A stretch of DNA of 64,000 nucleotides from Bacteriovoracales bacterium (GTDB lineage Bacteria > Bdellovibrionota > Bacteriovoracia > Bacteriovoracales > Bacteriovoracaceae). The stretch's first letter is position 1. Each line of letters begins with the position of its first letter. The position numbers were made by a program, and so were the translations under genes. Below are positions 43,007 to 52,087 of the stretch, piece by piece. The notes under the pieces are model-generated. The model made no database searches and was not told where the DNA came from. It saw only the letters and a list, made by a program, of their open reading frames with translations. The DNA lies in assembly GCA_030149295.1 (NCBI GenBank), contig JASBRV010000080.1, positions 1 through 64,000 of the forward strand, in the 5' to 3' direction.

Positions 43007-44975
43007 TGATGGCGTGGTCATCCATTTGATGACGGGCATAGAGATGATCAGCTTTGTAAGCACTTTGGCCGAATTCACCTTTATTACCCAAGCTGACGAG
43101 TTTAAATTCATGGCCCTCTTGAAGAAGGGCATGGCAAAGCATGGCACCCATACCTGCTTTTACTTGATGGTCTTCGATGGTAATGAGGCGGCCATGAGAT
43201 TTTTTTAGGGCAGCACCAATTGTCTGCGTGTCTGGTTCATTGACAAAAGCATTGTTTATGACGGTGACATCAATCCCCTTATTTTTTAATTCTTCAGATG
43301 CTTTTAAGGCCTTCGCTACCGTTGGACCAGTGGCCACAATGGTTGCGGCTTCACCTGTTTTTAAGACCTGAGCTTTTCTCCATTGATATTTCTCGTCTTT
43401 ATTATAGTAGTGAGGGAAGTTCTCTCTTCCATAGAAGAAGACAAAACTATTGGGGGTTTTTCCGGCTTCAGCTTGGCCCTTATATTCATGAAGAGCGGCA
43501 TAGAGATACTCTTCAGCTTCTTTGGAGCATGAACAACTGATAACAGTCGTATGGGGAATTGAGCTAACTGCACTGAAGTAAGTCGTTGCTTGATGGGAAG
43601 CACCATCGGCAGCATCTTGAAAGCCTGTATGGCTAAAGAGGCAGATCACTGGACCCTGAGAAAGATTCGCCATAATAAGAGGAAGATTTCCTTTTGTGAT
43701 ACCAAACTGTGCGAAGGTATCGACGAGGGGAATGAATCCAGCTTTGGCAAGCCCCACGGCCGTTGAAACCATATTGGCCTCAGCGATTCCCACATCGAGG
43801 GAGTTTTCAGGATAACTTTTATGGAAGGGGGCAATTCCCGTGGAACCTTGAAGATCGGATGCGACACTAAAAAGAGGAAGACCTTCTTTCATCGCCCTGT
43901 CACAAGCACGAGCAAGTCCTGGTTGAACTTTTTCTACTGTGACTGCAGGAGCCGACTTTGAAGTTTCTTCAGGCTTTTGAGAAAGTATTTCTTTGGCCCA
44001 TTCAATAAACTCACTAGGAGCACTTCCATCGTAAATTTCATTAAGAAAATCAATAAGCTTGGGATCATAACCCTTAAGTGGGTATCCGTGCCCGCCTGAT
44101 GCACTTTCCTCGGTCGACTTAACACCGTAGCCTTTTATGGTGTGAAAACGAAGAGCAATGGGTTTAGTAGAATTCTCTTTAGCATCTTTGATAGCATCTT
44201 CAAGGGCTATATAAACTGATTGCAGGTCATGGCCATCTTTAATACTTCTTAAATCCCAACCCAAGTCTTTTAGGGCATTAAATGTTGGGCCCATGTCATA
44301 ACTATCGTCAGTAATTCTTCCGGAGAGTTTTGTGTTGTTATCGGAAATTAAAAGAATAAAAGGATTCATTTTCCCCTTGGCAGAAAGTCCTGCAATCGCG
44401 GCCATGGCTTCTCTGGCTTCACCTTCCATCGCACCACCGTCAGAAAGGGCACACAAAGTGACTCGATCATTTCCAAGTTTTTTATCCGCAAAGGCAAGGC
44501 CTTGGGCCTGAGGAAGTCCTGAACCGAGGGGGCCATTGGAAATAAGGACCCCTTCGGGATTAAGGTGAGCTTCACCATGACCGGTGAGTTTACTTTCTAT
44601 GGAGCGAAATCCTTTAAGGCTTTCAAAGTTGAGATCATCAAAGTGATAAAGAGAGCGAAGAGCATAAATTCCATTTTCGGTATGACCGGCATCGTTGACA
44701 AAATTATAGCTATCAAACCAAGGAGATGCATGAAACATAAGAGCGTGGGTGGCGGACATGATCTCCGCGAAAGCGGCAGGGCCTCCCCAGTGAGCGGCAG
44801 CGCCACCAATGACCGCATGCTGGTTCATGAGAGCAACCAAAGCCCTCGTTGCCTTGGGATCTGCCACCACTACCTCTTTTCCCTGGCCATTTTTGATCCT
44901 TAGAGAATGGCTGGGCTCATTTGTGGGGTTTTTAGCGAGCTTTTGGGGGATACTGAGGGCTTTTAGAGAAGACAT
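42981..44975 (-). CDS. tkt: transketolase
   Basis: The ORF opens at a TTG (44987), but GGAG 7 bases before the ATG at 44975 gives 664 residues. The TPP-binding motif SDGGAMEGEAREAMAAI...DNNTKLSG, the N-terminal VIGGAAAHWGGP, GPLGSGLPQAQGLA and the pyrimidine-domain DVGIAEANMVSTAVGLA, then HTGFQDAADGASHQ, are transketolase features. The C-terminal domain (IVATGPTVAKALKASEEL, ITIEDH) completes it. It exchanges two-carbon units in the non-oxidative pentose phosphate pathway. The sequence is divergent from E. coli TktA, so its substrate range may differ. Confidence 0.85.
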   Translation of the reverse strand: MSSLKALSIPQKLAKNPTNEPSHSLRIKNGQGKEVVVADPKATRALVALMNQHAVIGGAAAHWGGPAAFAEIMSATHALMFHASPWFDSYNFVNDAGHTENGIYALRSLYHFDDLNFESLKGFRSIESKLTGHGEAHLNPEGVLISNGPLGSGLPQAQGLAFADKKLGNDRVTLCALSDGGAMEGEAREAMAAIAGLSAKGKMNPFILLISDNNTKLSGRITDDSYDMGPTFNALKDLGWDLRSIKDGHDLQSVYIALEDAIKDAKENSTKPIALRFHTIKGYGVKSTEESASGGHGYPLKGYDPKLIDFLNEIYDGSAPSEFIEWAKEILSQKPEETSKSAPAVTVEKVQPGLARACDRAMKEGLPLFSVASDLQGSTGIAPFHKSYPENSLDVGIAEANMVSTAVGLAKAGFIPLVDTFAQFGITKGNLPLIMANLSQGPVICLFSHTGFQDAADGASHQATTYFSAVSSIPHTTVISCSCSKEAEEYLYAALHEYKGQAEAGKTPNSFVFFYGRENFPHYYNKDEKYQWRKAQVLKTGEAATIVATGPTVAKALKASEELKNKGIDVTVINNAFVNEPDTQTIGAALKKSHGRLITIEDHQVKAGMGAMLCHALLQEGHEFKLVSLGNKGEFGQSAYKADHLYARHQMDDHAIIKAVQSFL

Positions 44976-45196
44976 AGGGGGCTCCAATGCTTTTTTGGGT
45001 TGGGATTTGCCACCGATTCTAGTCTACTTATCAGATACCGCCTAGACACCGCGGTCAATACTTGTTGGCACTTTGGCAATAATTGAAGGTAGATTTTAGT
45101 GATTAATTTTTATTTATATTATGGTGATTTTATCGTCTAACTATTTAGAACTATTCGGATTTGGCAAATGTGAAGAAAACATGACAGGTTTAGTTT

Positions 45197-45224
45197 TTGC
45201 TCTGCATTATTATGTTTATATAAG
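45197..45224 (+). promoter_or_regulatory. possible promoter of the small Cys-rich gene
   Basis: TTGCTC, a 16-base spacer and TATAAG lie 27 bases before the ATG at 45251, which has its own AGGAAG site. The fit is modest. The 275 bases between the transketolase and this gene otherwise hold only AT-rich sequence and a 22-codon frame (45181-45249) that I do not call. Confidence 0.3.
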
Positions 45225-45250
45225 AACAATATTAACCATAGGAAGTTAAA

Positions 45251-45493
45251 ATGTGCGATTGCTGTAGTGCTGAGGGAAGAGATTTTAATTTTAGATGCGG
45301 ACCCGGCAATAGAACTGTCAATAGTCGTTTCTACAAAGTCTTTGTGGGAAGGGTCGCTTCGGTTAAGCTTTGTCGTCTTTGCGACATTCAACTTTTTAGA
45401 GCGGGTGAGAGCCAATTTCTTGCCAAGAATATTCGTTTTGCGCAAACCCTGGTCTCAAGTAATGCTGGATCTGAAGCAAGCTTCTTTGATTAA
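45251..45493 (+). CDS. small cysteine-rich, zinc-ribbon-like protein
   Basis: Encodes 80 residues. The start MCDCC and a later CRLC pair resemble two half-sites of a zinc ribbon (CxxC... or CC...CxxC). The following DIQLFRAGESQFLAKNIRFAQTL is helical. AGGAAG 6 bases before the ATG and a strong terminator 40 bases after the stop frame it as a one-gene unit. The overlapping ORF in another frame has no ribosome site. I do not recognise a named family; a small metal-binding or nucleic-acid-binding protein is the best guess. Confidence 0.55.
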   Translation: MCDCCSAEGRDFNFRCGPGNRTVNSRFYKVFVGRVASVKLCRLCDIQLFRAGESQFLAKNIRFAQTLVSSNAGSEASFFD

Positions 45494-45533
45494 GTCTTTA
45501 TTACTTTTTAATCGCTTGTTAACCTCATGTGAT

Positions 45534-45560
45534 AACCTCTCCTTTTTGAGAGGTTTTTTA
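45534..45560 (+). terminator. intrinsic terminator after the small Cys-rich gene
   Basis: AACCTCTC pairs with GAGAGGTT (8 bp, 6-base loop CTTTTT) followed by TTTTA. It lies between the Cys-rich gene and the aldehyde dehydrogenase gene. Confidence 0.88.
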
Positions 45561-45576
45561 TTTGAGGAGAGACTCC

Positions 45577-46953
45577 ATGAGCGATACTTGGAAGGTCATC
45601 GATAAATATCACCAGAATACATTGGATACCATTTCTCTGATGACAAACGTAGAGGCTATGGACATGGTTCAAGCGGGTATAGAGGCCTTTGAAAAAAACC
45701 GACATCATTCACAAGGAAAAAGGGCGAAATGGCTTTTAGATGTAGCAGAGCTTCTTCAAAAGAAGAAAGAAAAGTTTGTTGATCTTATTGTGAAAGAAGC
45801 TGGAAAGCCTAAAAACTATGCACAGGTCGAGGTTGAGCGTTCCTTGTTTACTTTAAAGACAGGGGCAGAGGAAGCCACGAGGCTTGGTGGAGAAAAGGTT
45901 CCCATGAATTTTGGTAATGGTGTGGGAAAGCAAGTTTTTACGGATCGCTTTCCTCTCGGACTGGTCCTAGGGATCTCGCCTTTTAATTTTCCTCTCAATC
46001 TTGCTCTTCATAAAATCGTTCCTGCTATTGCTACAGGCAATGCGATCATGATTAAGCCATCACCTTATACACCACTTGTTCTCAAGGCCCTCGAAAAGAT
46101 TTTTAGGGAGGCAAATGTTCCAAAGGACCTCTTTCAAGTTGTCATCTGTGATAACGAGGTAAGTGAAGCTTTGGTTCGTGATGAGAGAATTAAAATGCTC
46201 TCATTTACAGGCTCACCTGCTATCGGCTGGATGCTTAAGGAAAAAGCAGGAAAGAAAAAAGTGACTCTAGAGTTAGGGGGAAATGCCGCCGTTTTGATTG
46301 ACGAAGGCACGGATATAAAGAGGACTTCAAAACTTTTGGCCGGAGGCTGTTTTCTCTATGCTGGTCAAATTTGTATCAGCACTCAAAGGATTTATGTTCA
46401 TTCTTCTCTTAAGGAAGAGCTTCAAGAAGAGCTTTTAAAGGACATCGAAAAGATTCAGGTCGGAGATCCTCAGGATATGAAAACAACGGTAGGTCCTCTT
46501 ATCGCCAAGGAGCATCTCAAGAGAGTGGATCAATGGGTTCAGGAATCTATTTCACAGGGGGCAATGCTTCTTTGTGGAGGGAAAATTTTAGATGAGAAAA
46601 AGAACCTCTATGCGCCCACCCTTCTCACGGGAACGAAAAAGGGCCAAAAGGTTGTTGAAGAGGAAGTCTTTGGGCCTGTTGCCATTATTGAGGAAGTAGA
46701 AAGTTTTCGTGAAGGTTTAAATAAGATTAATGATTCTCGTTTTGGTCTCCAAGCGGGTATTTTTACCAAGAATATAGACTTCATGAAGGAAGCCTTTCAA
46801 ACCTTAGAAGTTGGTGGCGTGATCATGAACCATATTCCTGGTTTTAGAGTTGATTCCATGCCCTATGGTGGGGTTAAAGACTCAGGGCTTGGAAGAGAGG
46901 GATTAAAGTACGCCATGGAAGATATGACTGAACCAAGATTGCTCATTTTTTAA
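45577..46953 (+). CDS. NAD(P)-dependent aldehyde dehydrogenase
   Basis: The ORF opens at 45562 inside the terminator; GAGGAG 8 bases before the ATG at 45577 gives 458 residues. The ALDH fold is clear: GISPFNFPLNLALHKIVPAIATGNAIMIKPSPYTP, SFTGSPAIGWMLKEKAG (NAD loop), LELGGN with the general-base Glu and GGCFLYAGQICISTQR with the catalytic Cys, ending in MPYGGVKDSGLGREG. The short form and the EEVFGPV motif fit the glyceraldehyde/lactaldehyde/succinate-semialdehyde class; the substrate is not fixed by sequence. No cofactor partner lies nearby. Confidence 0.92.
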   Translation: MSDTWKVIDKYHQNTLDTISLMTNVEAMDMVQAGIEAFEKNRHHSQGKRAKWLLDVAELLQKKKEKFVDLIVKEAGKPKNYAQVEVERSLFTLKTGAEEATRLGGEKVPMNFGNGVGKQVFTDRFPLGLVLGISPFNFPLNLALHKIVPAIATGNAIMIKPSPYTPLVLKALEKIFREANVPKDLFQVVICDNEVSEALVRDERIKMLSFTGSPAIGWMLKEKAGKKKVTLELGGNAAVLIDEGTDIKRTSKLLAGGCFLYAGQICISTQRIYVHSSLKEELQEELLKDIEKIQVGDPQDMKTTVGPLIAKEHLKRVDQWVQESISQGAMLLCGGKILDEKKNLYAPTLLTGTKKGQKVVEEEVFGPVAIIEEVESFREGLNKINDSRFGLQAGIFTKNIDFMKEAFQTLEVGGVIMNHIPGFRVDSMPYGGVKDSGLGREGLKYAMEDMTEPRLLIF

Positions 46954-46959
46954 TGAGAC

Positions 46960-48090
46960 TTACGGGTTTCTTCTCGTGGCTGAAATTTCATTAGTGATGA
47001 CCAGGACGCCATTTTCTTCTAGAACTTCTTTAGCTTGTGCATCTATGCCTTTAAGAAAGTAAATCGCAGGAATGTATTTACGCTCTAGTCCTAGAAAATG
47101 AATGATCTCCACCATTTCCTTTTGTTGGTCCAATACTGATTTTCCATTGCCATGACTGTCTTGTAAGCGTTGAGTAGTCATTTTCTTGCTATAGTTTTTA
47201 ACTTCCATGAAATAATGACCTCGGCCTTCCACATTGATGACCAGATCCACCTCTTTGCTTTCAATCCATTGCCTAATGTCTTCGATCTCCTGGGAGCGTT
47301 GATCATTAAAGACAACGGGGTAGCGACTTTTTGTTTCTCTTAACTGAGCTGAACTCATTCCTGCTAATTCTTGAAATTTCTGATCAAGAGCACTTTTTAA
47401 AGTGTTCTTGTGGCGAAGGGCATTGGGGGAGACGCTCTCATTTTCAAAGATTCTAAAAACGAGATTTTGAACTTCTACTCCTGGTGTTCTCAAAGCAACG
47501 ATGAGTTCTCCATAATCGCCATAGGGGTTTTTCCACAATCTCTCCATCATTTGGCGAAGCTGACTGTCACTGGGGTCAAATTCTCTTTCGAGGAGGGAAG
47601 CATTTTCACTTTTAAAGTCGAGGAGGTTTTGTTTTTCTTTGTCACTCCATTTTAGAGCGCGCAGAGTTTCCTCAATGTAGTATTTTATTTCGCCATCTGT
47701 TGCCACAGCATCGTTAAGTGCACTAATCCTATCGAGAAGTTTTTGGTGGCCCGGAAGAAAGTGATCAATGATTTCTTTTACTTTAGGGAAGCGACCTTTT
47801 TGCTCTTTGTACTGATTGGCAAAACTTTTAGGAGTAAATATGGCGTTTTCAATACTTCGAATTCGTTCTTCAAAATTGGGTATTCGCTCACTAAGAGAGG
47901 CTCCGCGAGGGGTGAAGTCGCCATGGCGCTCCAGGCTTTCACGCATAAGACTGACACAAGAGCGTCCGGAGACTCTTTCAAGTGCTGCAGGGGCGCGAAT
48001 GACCTTTTCGGGTACGAGAAAGGGCAAAGCAAAAAAGAGCCCAAGCACTAGGGCGGCGTTAACTCTCAGATAATATAAGACTTTGATCAT
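46960..48090 (-). CDS. exported protein with a C-terminal PD-(D/E)XK nuclease-like domain
   Basis: Encodes 376 residues. An N-terminal hydrophobic signal (ALVLGLFFALPFLV) is followed by ~230 helical, charged residues. The last ~110 residues carry the nuclease-fold core SKEVDLVINVEGRGHYFMEVKNYSKK, in which Asp and ExK fit the PD-(D/E)XK active site, followed by the QKEMVEIIHFLGL helix typical of the fold. GAGAG before the ATG supports the start. A secreted or periplasmic nuclease of this fold is unusual. It might degrade foreign or prey DNA, or be an anchored protein whose nuclease fold has another use. Confidence 0.65.
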   Translation of the reverse strand: MIKVLYYLRVNAALVLGLFFALPFLVPEKVIRAPAALERVSGRSCVSLMRESLERHGDFTPRGASLSERIPNFEERIRSIENAIFTPKSFANQYKEQKGRFPKVKEIIDHFLPGHQKLLDRISALNDAVATDGEIKYYIEETLRALKWSDKEKQNLLDFKSENASLLEREFDPSDSQLRQMMERLWKNPYGDYGELIVALRTPGVEVQNLVFRIFENESVSPNALRHKNTLKSALDQKFQELAGMSSAQLRETKSRYPVVFNDQRSQEIEDIRQWIESKEVDLVINVEGRGHYFMEVKNYSKKMTTQRLQDSHGNGKSVLDQQKEMVEIIHFLGLERKYIPAIYFLKGIDAQAKEVLEENGVLVITNEISATRRNP

Positions 48091-48171
48091 GATCTCTCTT
48101 CGACAGATTCCGACAAAATGTGTATGAAAGAGGAGATAAATTGCGCTATTTTTTACTTAATTGAGGTTTTT

Positions 48172-49611
48172 ATGTCCGTACGTGTCCGTTTTGCTCCAAG
48201 TCCGACTGGTTTACTCCATATTGGTGGTGCAAGAACAGCTCTTTATTGCCATCTTTTTGCTAAAGCAAACAAAGGTTCTTTTGTTTTAAGAATTGAAGAT
48301 ACGGACCTTGAACGCTCTAAAAGAGAGTATGAAGATGCCATGATTGAAGATCTCAAATGGTGTGGACTAGAATGGCATGAAGGCCCTCAGGTCGGGGGAG
48401 ACTTTGGACCTTACAGACAAAGTGAGAGGACTCAACTTTATAAAGACCTTGCTCAACAACTTGTGGATGAAGGCAAAGCCTATCCCTGTTTTCTCACAAA
48501 TGAAGAATTAGAAGAACTCACAGAAAAGGCCAAGGCAGAAAATAAAGCGCCCCATATTTATCATGATAAATACCGTGACCTTGATCCAGTAGAGGCAAAA
48601 AAGAGAGTGGAGTCAGGTGAGACTCATGTGATTCGCTTTAAAAATCCCGGTAAGGTGGTAAGTTTCACGGATTTAGTCCGTGGAGATGTGAGTTTCCCTG
48701 AAGATATGGTTGGGGACTTTGTTATCATGCGATCAAACGGTATGCCTGTTTATAACTTTTGTTGTGTGATCGATGATTGGAAAATGAAAATGACTCATGT
48801 CATGCGGGCAGAAGAACATCTCAATAATACTGTTCGCCAACTTCTCCTTTATGAAGCCTTTGGTGTTAGTGCTCCTGAGTTTGCCCACTGTTCACTTTTA
48901 GTAGGTGAGGATCGCCAAAAGCTCTCCAAAAGGCATGGAGCGACATCGGTTGTTCAATACAAAGATCAACAATTTCTTCCTCAGGCCCTTATGAATTATC
49001 TGTGCCTTCTTGGTTGGTCTCATCCTGAAGAAAAGGATATTTGGGACTTAGATGAAATCGTTCCTCTCTTTGATCTTTCTCGTTTTTCAAAGAGTCCTGC
49101 TCTTTATGATATTGAAAAGTTAAAACATTTTAATGGAGAACATATGAGAAGACTTGATACTCAAGCTCTTGTCTCCTATTTAAAACCCACTCTTTCTAAA
49201 GATCATGCTTTTCATCAGCAAAGTGAGCAGTGGCAAAAGGATTGTTTAGAATTTTTTAAAGAAAAAATAAATACTCCAAATGAGCTTCCAGAGCATCTCG
49301 AAGTGCTTTTTAGTACAACTCCTAGTGATTCACCAGAAAGTGCAGAAGTGGCTTCTTGGGAGAGTACACCTGCCATTCGTGCTTATGTGAAAGAAGAAAT
49401 TAAGCGCTTAGATAATGAAGGCGTTTCTTTTATTTCTGTCGATCAATTTAATGAGATGACCAATCATTGCAAAAAAGAGCTTAAAATAAAAGGTAAGTTT
49501 CTTTTTAAAGGCCTTCGTTTAGCGCTGACGGGAATGGCCGAAGGCCCCGATCTAAAGGTCGTTATTCCTCTCACTCCAATGAGCGTGATGAAGGCAAGGC
49601 AAGGTCTTTAA
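48172..49611 (+). CDS. gltX: glutamyl-tRNA synthetase
   Basis: The ORF opens at 48118, but GAGG 6 bases before the ATG at 48172 and the family start VRVRFAPSPTG give 479 residues. HIGH is LLHIGGARTAL, with IEDTDLERS after it; KMSKS is KLSKRHGATSV. A full-length C-terminal anticodon-binding domain is present, unlike gluQ. It charges tRNA(Glu). It is divergent from the exported nuclease gene. The region before the ATG is AT-rich; no clear promoter boxes are assigned. Confidence 0.95.
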   Translation: MSVRVRFAPSPTGLLHIGGARTALYCHLFAKANKGSFVLRIEDTDLERSKREYEDAMIEDLKWCGLEWHEGPQVGGDFGPYRQSERTQLYKDLAQQLVDEGKAYPCFLTNEELEELTEKAKAENKAPHIYHDKYRDLDPVEAKKRVESGETHVIRFKNPGKVVSFTDLVRGDVSFPEDMVGDFVIMRSNGMPVYNFCCVIDDWKMKMTHVMRAEEHLNNTVRQLLLYEAFGVSAPEFAHCSLLVGEDRQKLSKRHGATSVVQYKDQQFLPQALMNYLCLLGWSHPEEKDIWDLDEIVPLFDLSRFSKSPALYDIEKLKHFNGEHMRRLDTQALVSYLKPTLSKDHAFHQQSEQWQKDCLEFFKEKINTPNELPEHLEVLFSTTPSDSPESAEVASWESTPAIRAYVKEEIKRLDNEGVSFISVDQFNEMTNHCKKELKIKGKFLFKGLRLALTGMAEGPDLKVVIPLTPMSVMKARQGL

Positions 49612-49721
49612 TCTCATTTCAGGGGCTTTGAGGTGCGTTAAGTTCTAACATAGTCTCGCCTTATCCTGACAAATGGCCACGGCCGTGAAATCCTTTAGAG
49701 ATACATCTTTTGGGAGTTTTC

Positions 49722-51422
49722 ATGAAGTTACTAGGTCTTTTAATCCATACTTTTTTCTTTCTTGTCCTCTCTAAACCAGTGATAGCTAAGCCAGACTGGA
49801 GTGAAAATGCAACGCTCTCTCTCGGTGAAACTCGCGAGGATATCTATGGTTTTGGAAGTGAGCTTCCTGAGGTGAAAAGAGAAGGATATATCCATGCTCT
49901 TAAATGGCCTGTTGATGTGACGGGACTCCTCATTCCTTATGAGCCTTTGAAGTTTTTTCTCGAAGAGGAAAAAAATAATCCTCTTCGACGATTTATTGAG
50001 CGTGCAGCTGAAGCGACTTTAGGCTTTAAAGACATGGATAGTATGTATGCTTGGTTAGGACTTAATCAGTATCCTGATAACAACTTGGTTAATAGTGTTT
50101 TTCAGATTCCTTATCCAACCCAAGGGAGAAAGCCTGATTTTCGCATGGGTGCCTCTCTTCTTCGCGCCCCCCATTCTCCAAAGAGTACAGGGATGACTTT
50201 TAGCTGTGCTACCTGCCACTCTGGAACTTTTATGGGGCGCTCGATCATGGGTCTAACGAATAAAAGACCTCGAGCGAATGAGTTTTTTGTTATGGCAAAA
50301 AAATACATTCCTCTTGTACCGTCAGGTTTCTTTCGTTTGGCGACAAAGGCAAGTCACGAAGAAAAAGAAATGTTTAAAAGAACCAAAGAAAATTTAAAGT
50401 GGGTGGGCTCTGTCTCTCCTCAAGTTTTGGGTCTTGATACTTCTTTACCTCATGTGGCCCTAAGCCTACATAAGAGACAAGACGATCCCTACGCTACCAA
50501 AAGATGGTCCCGTGCCGTTGGGAGAAGAAGTCCTCATAAGCTTGAGAGCTTTGTCGCCGATTCTAAGCCCATGCCTTGGTGGAATCTTAAGTACAAAACA
50601 CGTTGGCTAAGCGATGGCTCGATTGTTGCTGGTAATCCTATTCTTACCAATTTTCTCTGGAATGAAATTGGCCGAGGCACTGATTTAAGAGAACTTGAAA
50701 AATGGATGCAAGAAAATGAAGATGCCATTGAAAAGTTAACAGCAGCAGCCTTTGCTACTAAAGCCCCTCATTGGCTAGATTTTTTTCCTGAAAGTTCAGT
50801 AAATATTGATTTAGCTAAACAAGGGGAGGTTGTTTACAATCAGTCTTGTAAAAAATGTCATGGCCGCTATGAAAAGCGTTGGAGTTATCCAATGGCGGAT
50901 CTTGAACCCTTAAGAGTTCAAACGCAAACAGCTCGTGTTTTCTATCATGAAAAAACGCCTGTTAAAAATGTTGGAACTGACCCTCAAAGATGGATGGCCA
51001 CTGAAAGTTTTGCTTCGAATTTGAATAAACTTCAAATTTCAAAATGGATGAAAACAACAGTTGTTCCCCAAAAGGGTTATGTACCACCACCACTTGAGGG
51101 AATCTTTCTTCGCTATCCTTATATGCATAATAATTCTATTCCTAATCTTTGTGCCCTCATGATGAAGCCAAGCGAGCGGCCTGATTTCTTTGTTCAAGGG
51201 CCTTCAAGAAATAGTGAAGATTACGATCGAGAGTGTCTTGGTTATCCTGTAGGAGAAAAAATTCCAAAAGAGTGGCTTAAGGATCGTGATGCCTTTTTTG
51301 ATGCTACCAAGCCGGGCTTAAGGAATAGTGGCCATTCGAAGATGTTTTATGATGAAAACGGACGCTCAAAAATGAGTGAGGGTGAGAAAAAGGCCCTCAG
51401 AGAATATTTAAAACTCTTATGA
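49722..51422 (+). CDS. RoxA-like di-heme c-type cytochrome
   Basis: The ORF opens at a TTG; GGGAG 6 bases before the ATG at 49722 gives 566 residues with a signal peptide (LLIHTFFFLVLSKPVIA). Two haem c sites are seen: CATCHSG at about 162-166 and CKKCHG at about 376-380. The end, LRYPYMHNNSIPNLCALMMKPSERPDFFVQG, is a signature of RoxA/RoxB-type and cytochrome c peroxidase-like di-heme proteins. RoxA oxidises polyisoprene; most relatives have unknown substrates. It should act in the periplasm or outside. The stop overlaps the next start (ATGA), so the following protein may be its partner. Confidence 0.82.
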   Translation: MKLLGLLIHTFFFLVLSKPVIAKPDWSENATLSLGETREDIYGFGSELPEVKREGYIHALKWPVDVTGLLIPYEPLKFFLEEEKNNPLRRFIERAAEATLGFKDMDSMYAWLGLNQYPDNNLVNSVFQIPYPTQGRKPDFRMGASLLRAPHSPKSTGMTFSCATCHSGTFMGRSIMGLTNKRPRANEFFVMAKKYIPLVPSGFFRLATKASHEEKEMFKRTKENLKWVGSVSPQVLGLDTSLPHVALSLHKRQDDPYATKRWSRAVGRRSPHKLESFVADSKPMPWWNLKYKTRWLSDGSIVAGNPILTNFLWNEIGRGTDLRELEKWMQENEDAIEKLTAAAFATKAPHWLDFFPESSVNIDLAKQGEVVYNQSCKKCHGRYEKRWSYPMADLEPLRVQTQTARVFYHEKTPVKNVGTDPQRWMATESFASNLNKLQISKWMKTTVVPQKGYVPPPLEGIFLRYPYMHNNSIPNLCALMMKPSERPDFFVQGPSRNSEDYDRECLGYPVGEKIPKEWLKDRDAFFDATKPGLRNSGHSKMFYDENGRSKMSEGEKKALREYLKLL

Positions 51423-52087
51423 AAAAGTTAGCCATCTTTTTGGTTTTGCTCGTTACCTTATTAGGTGGTTATTTCCTGATGACCAGAGATGACCCTTCTT
51501 ATGGGGATGGGAGCTCTTCTGAGCAAAGCTCTTCGGGAAATTGGGATCATTATAAAGCGACGCCAGCACCTTCCCAGCCAAAGCAAAACTTGGATCGTGG
51601 AACGAAAGATTTTTATTCCTCTCGAAGTCACAGGGAGGAGGATGTCCAAAGAAAAAATGAAGGGGAAAAGAGCACGAAGAAGACCCTTTCTCCTGAAGAG
51701 ATTGATGAAATGGATAAACGTCTCACTAAGTATGAAGAGGAGTGGGATGAGAGAATGAAAGATCTCTTCATTAAAGATTTAGGTCTTTCCGTGACAGATT
51801 ACAATGATTACACTGTGATGAGAGATGGCTTTGAGGAAGACCGTCTTGAAGCTTTTGAAGAGTTTCATAATGAAATGGCTAGAAAGCACGGTAATCATTA
51901 TCGCTATCCTCCCTCATTAGAGATGGATGATAATGACCGCAAGCTAAAGGAAGATTATCTCAATCTCTTTCGCAAACGCTTTGGAGAAGAAGCTTACCGC
52001 CAATACATCAATACTCTAGAGTCTTACAACGATACCATTAGAAGAGAATCCGACCCTGATGATGGAGTTCTTCATATAGACTTCTAA
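51419..52087 (+). CDS. membrane-anchored protein coupled to the di-heme gene
   Basis: Encodes 222 residues. A signal anchor (LAIFLVLLVTLLGGYFLM) begins the protein; a Ser/Gln/Pro-rich linker (SSEQSSSGNWDHYK) follows, and the remaining ~130 residues are acidic and helical with repeated charged pairs (EEIDEMDKRLTKYEEEWDERMKDL, then HNEMARKHGNHYRYPP). It has no haem motif. It shares an ATGA junction with the di-heme gene, so the two are probably co-translated, perhaps as a periplasmic anchor or scaffold. Family not recognised. Confidence 0.65.
   Translation: MKKLAIFLVLLVTLLGGYFLMTRDDPSYGDGSSSEQSSSGNWDHYKATPAPSQPKQNLDRGTKDFYSSRSHREEDVQRKNEGEKSTKKTLSPEEIDEMDKRLTKYEEEWDERMKDLFIKDLGLSVTDYNDYTVMRDGFEEDRLEAFEEFHNEMARKHGNHYRYPPSLEMDDNDRKLKEDYLNLFRKRFGEEAYRQYINTLESYNDTIRRESDPDDGVLHIDF

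Noticed and set aside
45181-45249. 22-codon frame before the Cys-rich gene, possible leader peptide
   Set aside because: It has a modest GAAG site and abuts the next ATG, but the likely promoter at 45197-45224 lies inside it; nothing else supports it.
45267-45605. 112-codon ORF overlapping the small Cys-rich gene
   Set aside because: It lacks a ribosome site and runs through the terminator at 45534-45560; the frame starting MCDCC has AGGAAG and a stop before the terminator.
49678-49687. GC-rich palindrome CACGGCCGTG before the di-heme gene
   Set aside because: A perfect 10-bp palindrome, but a single short copy with no partner site; reported here only for completeness.
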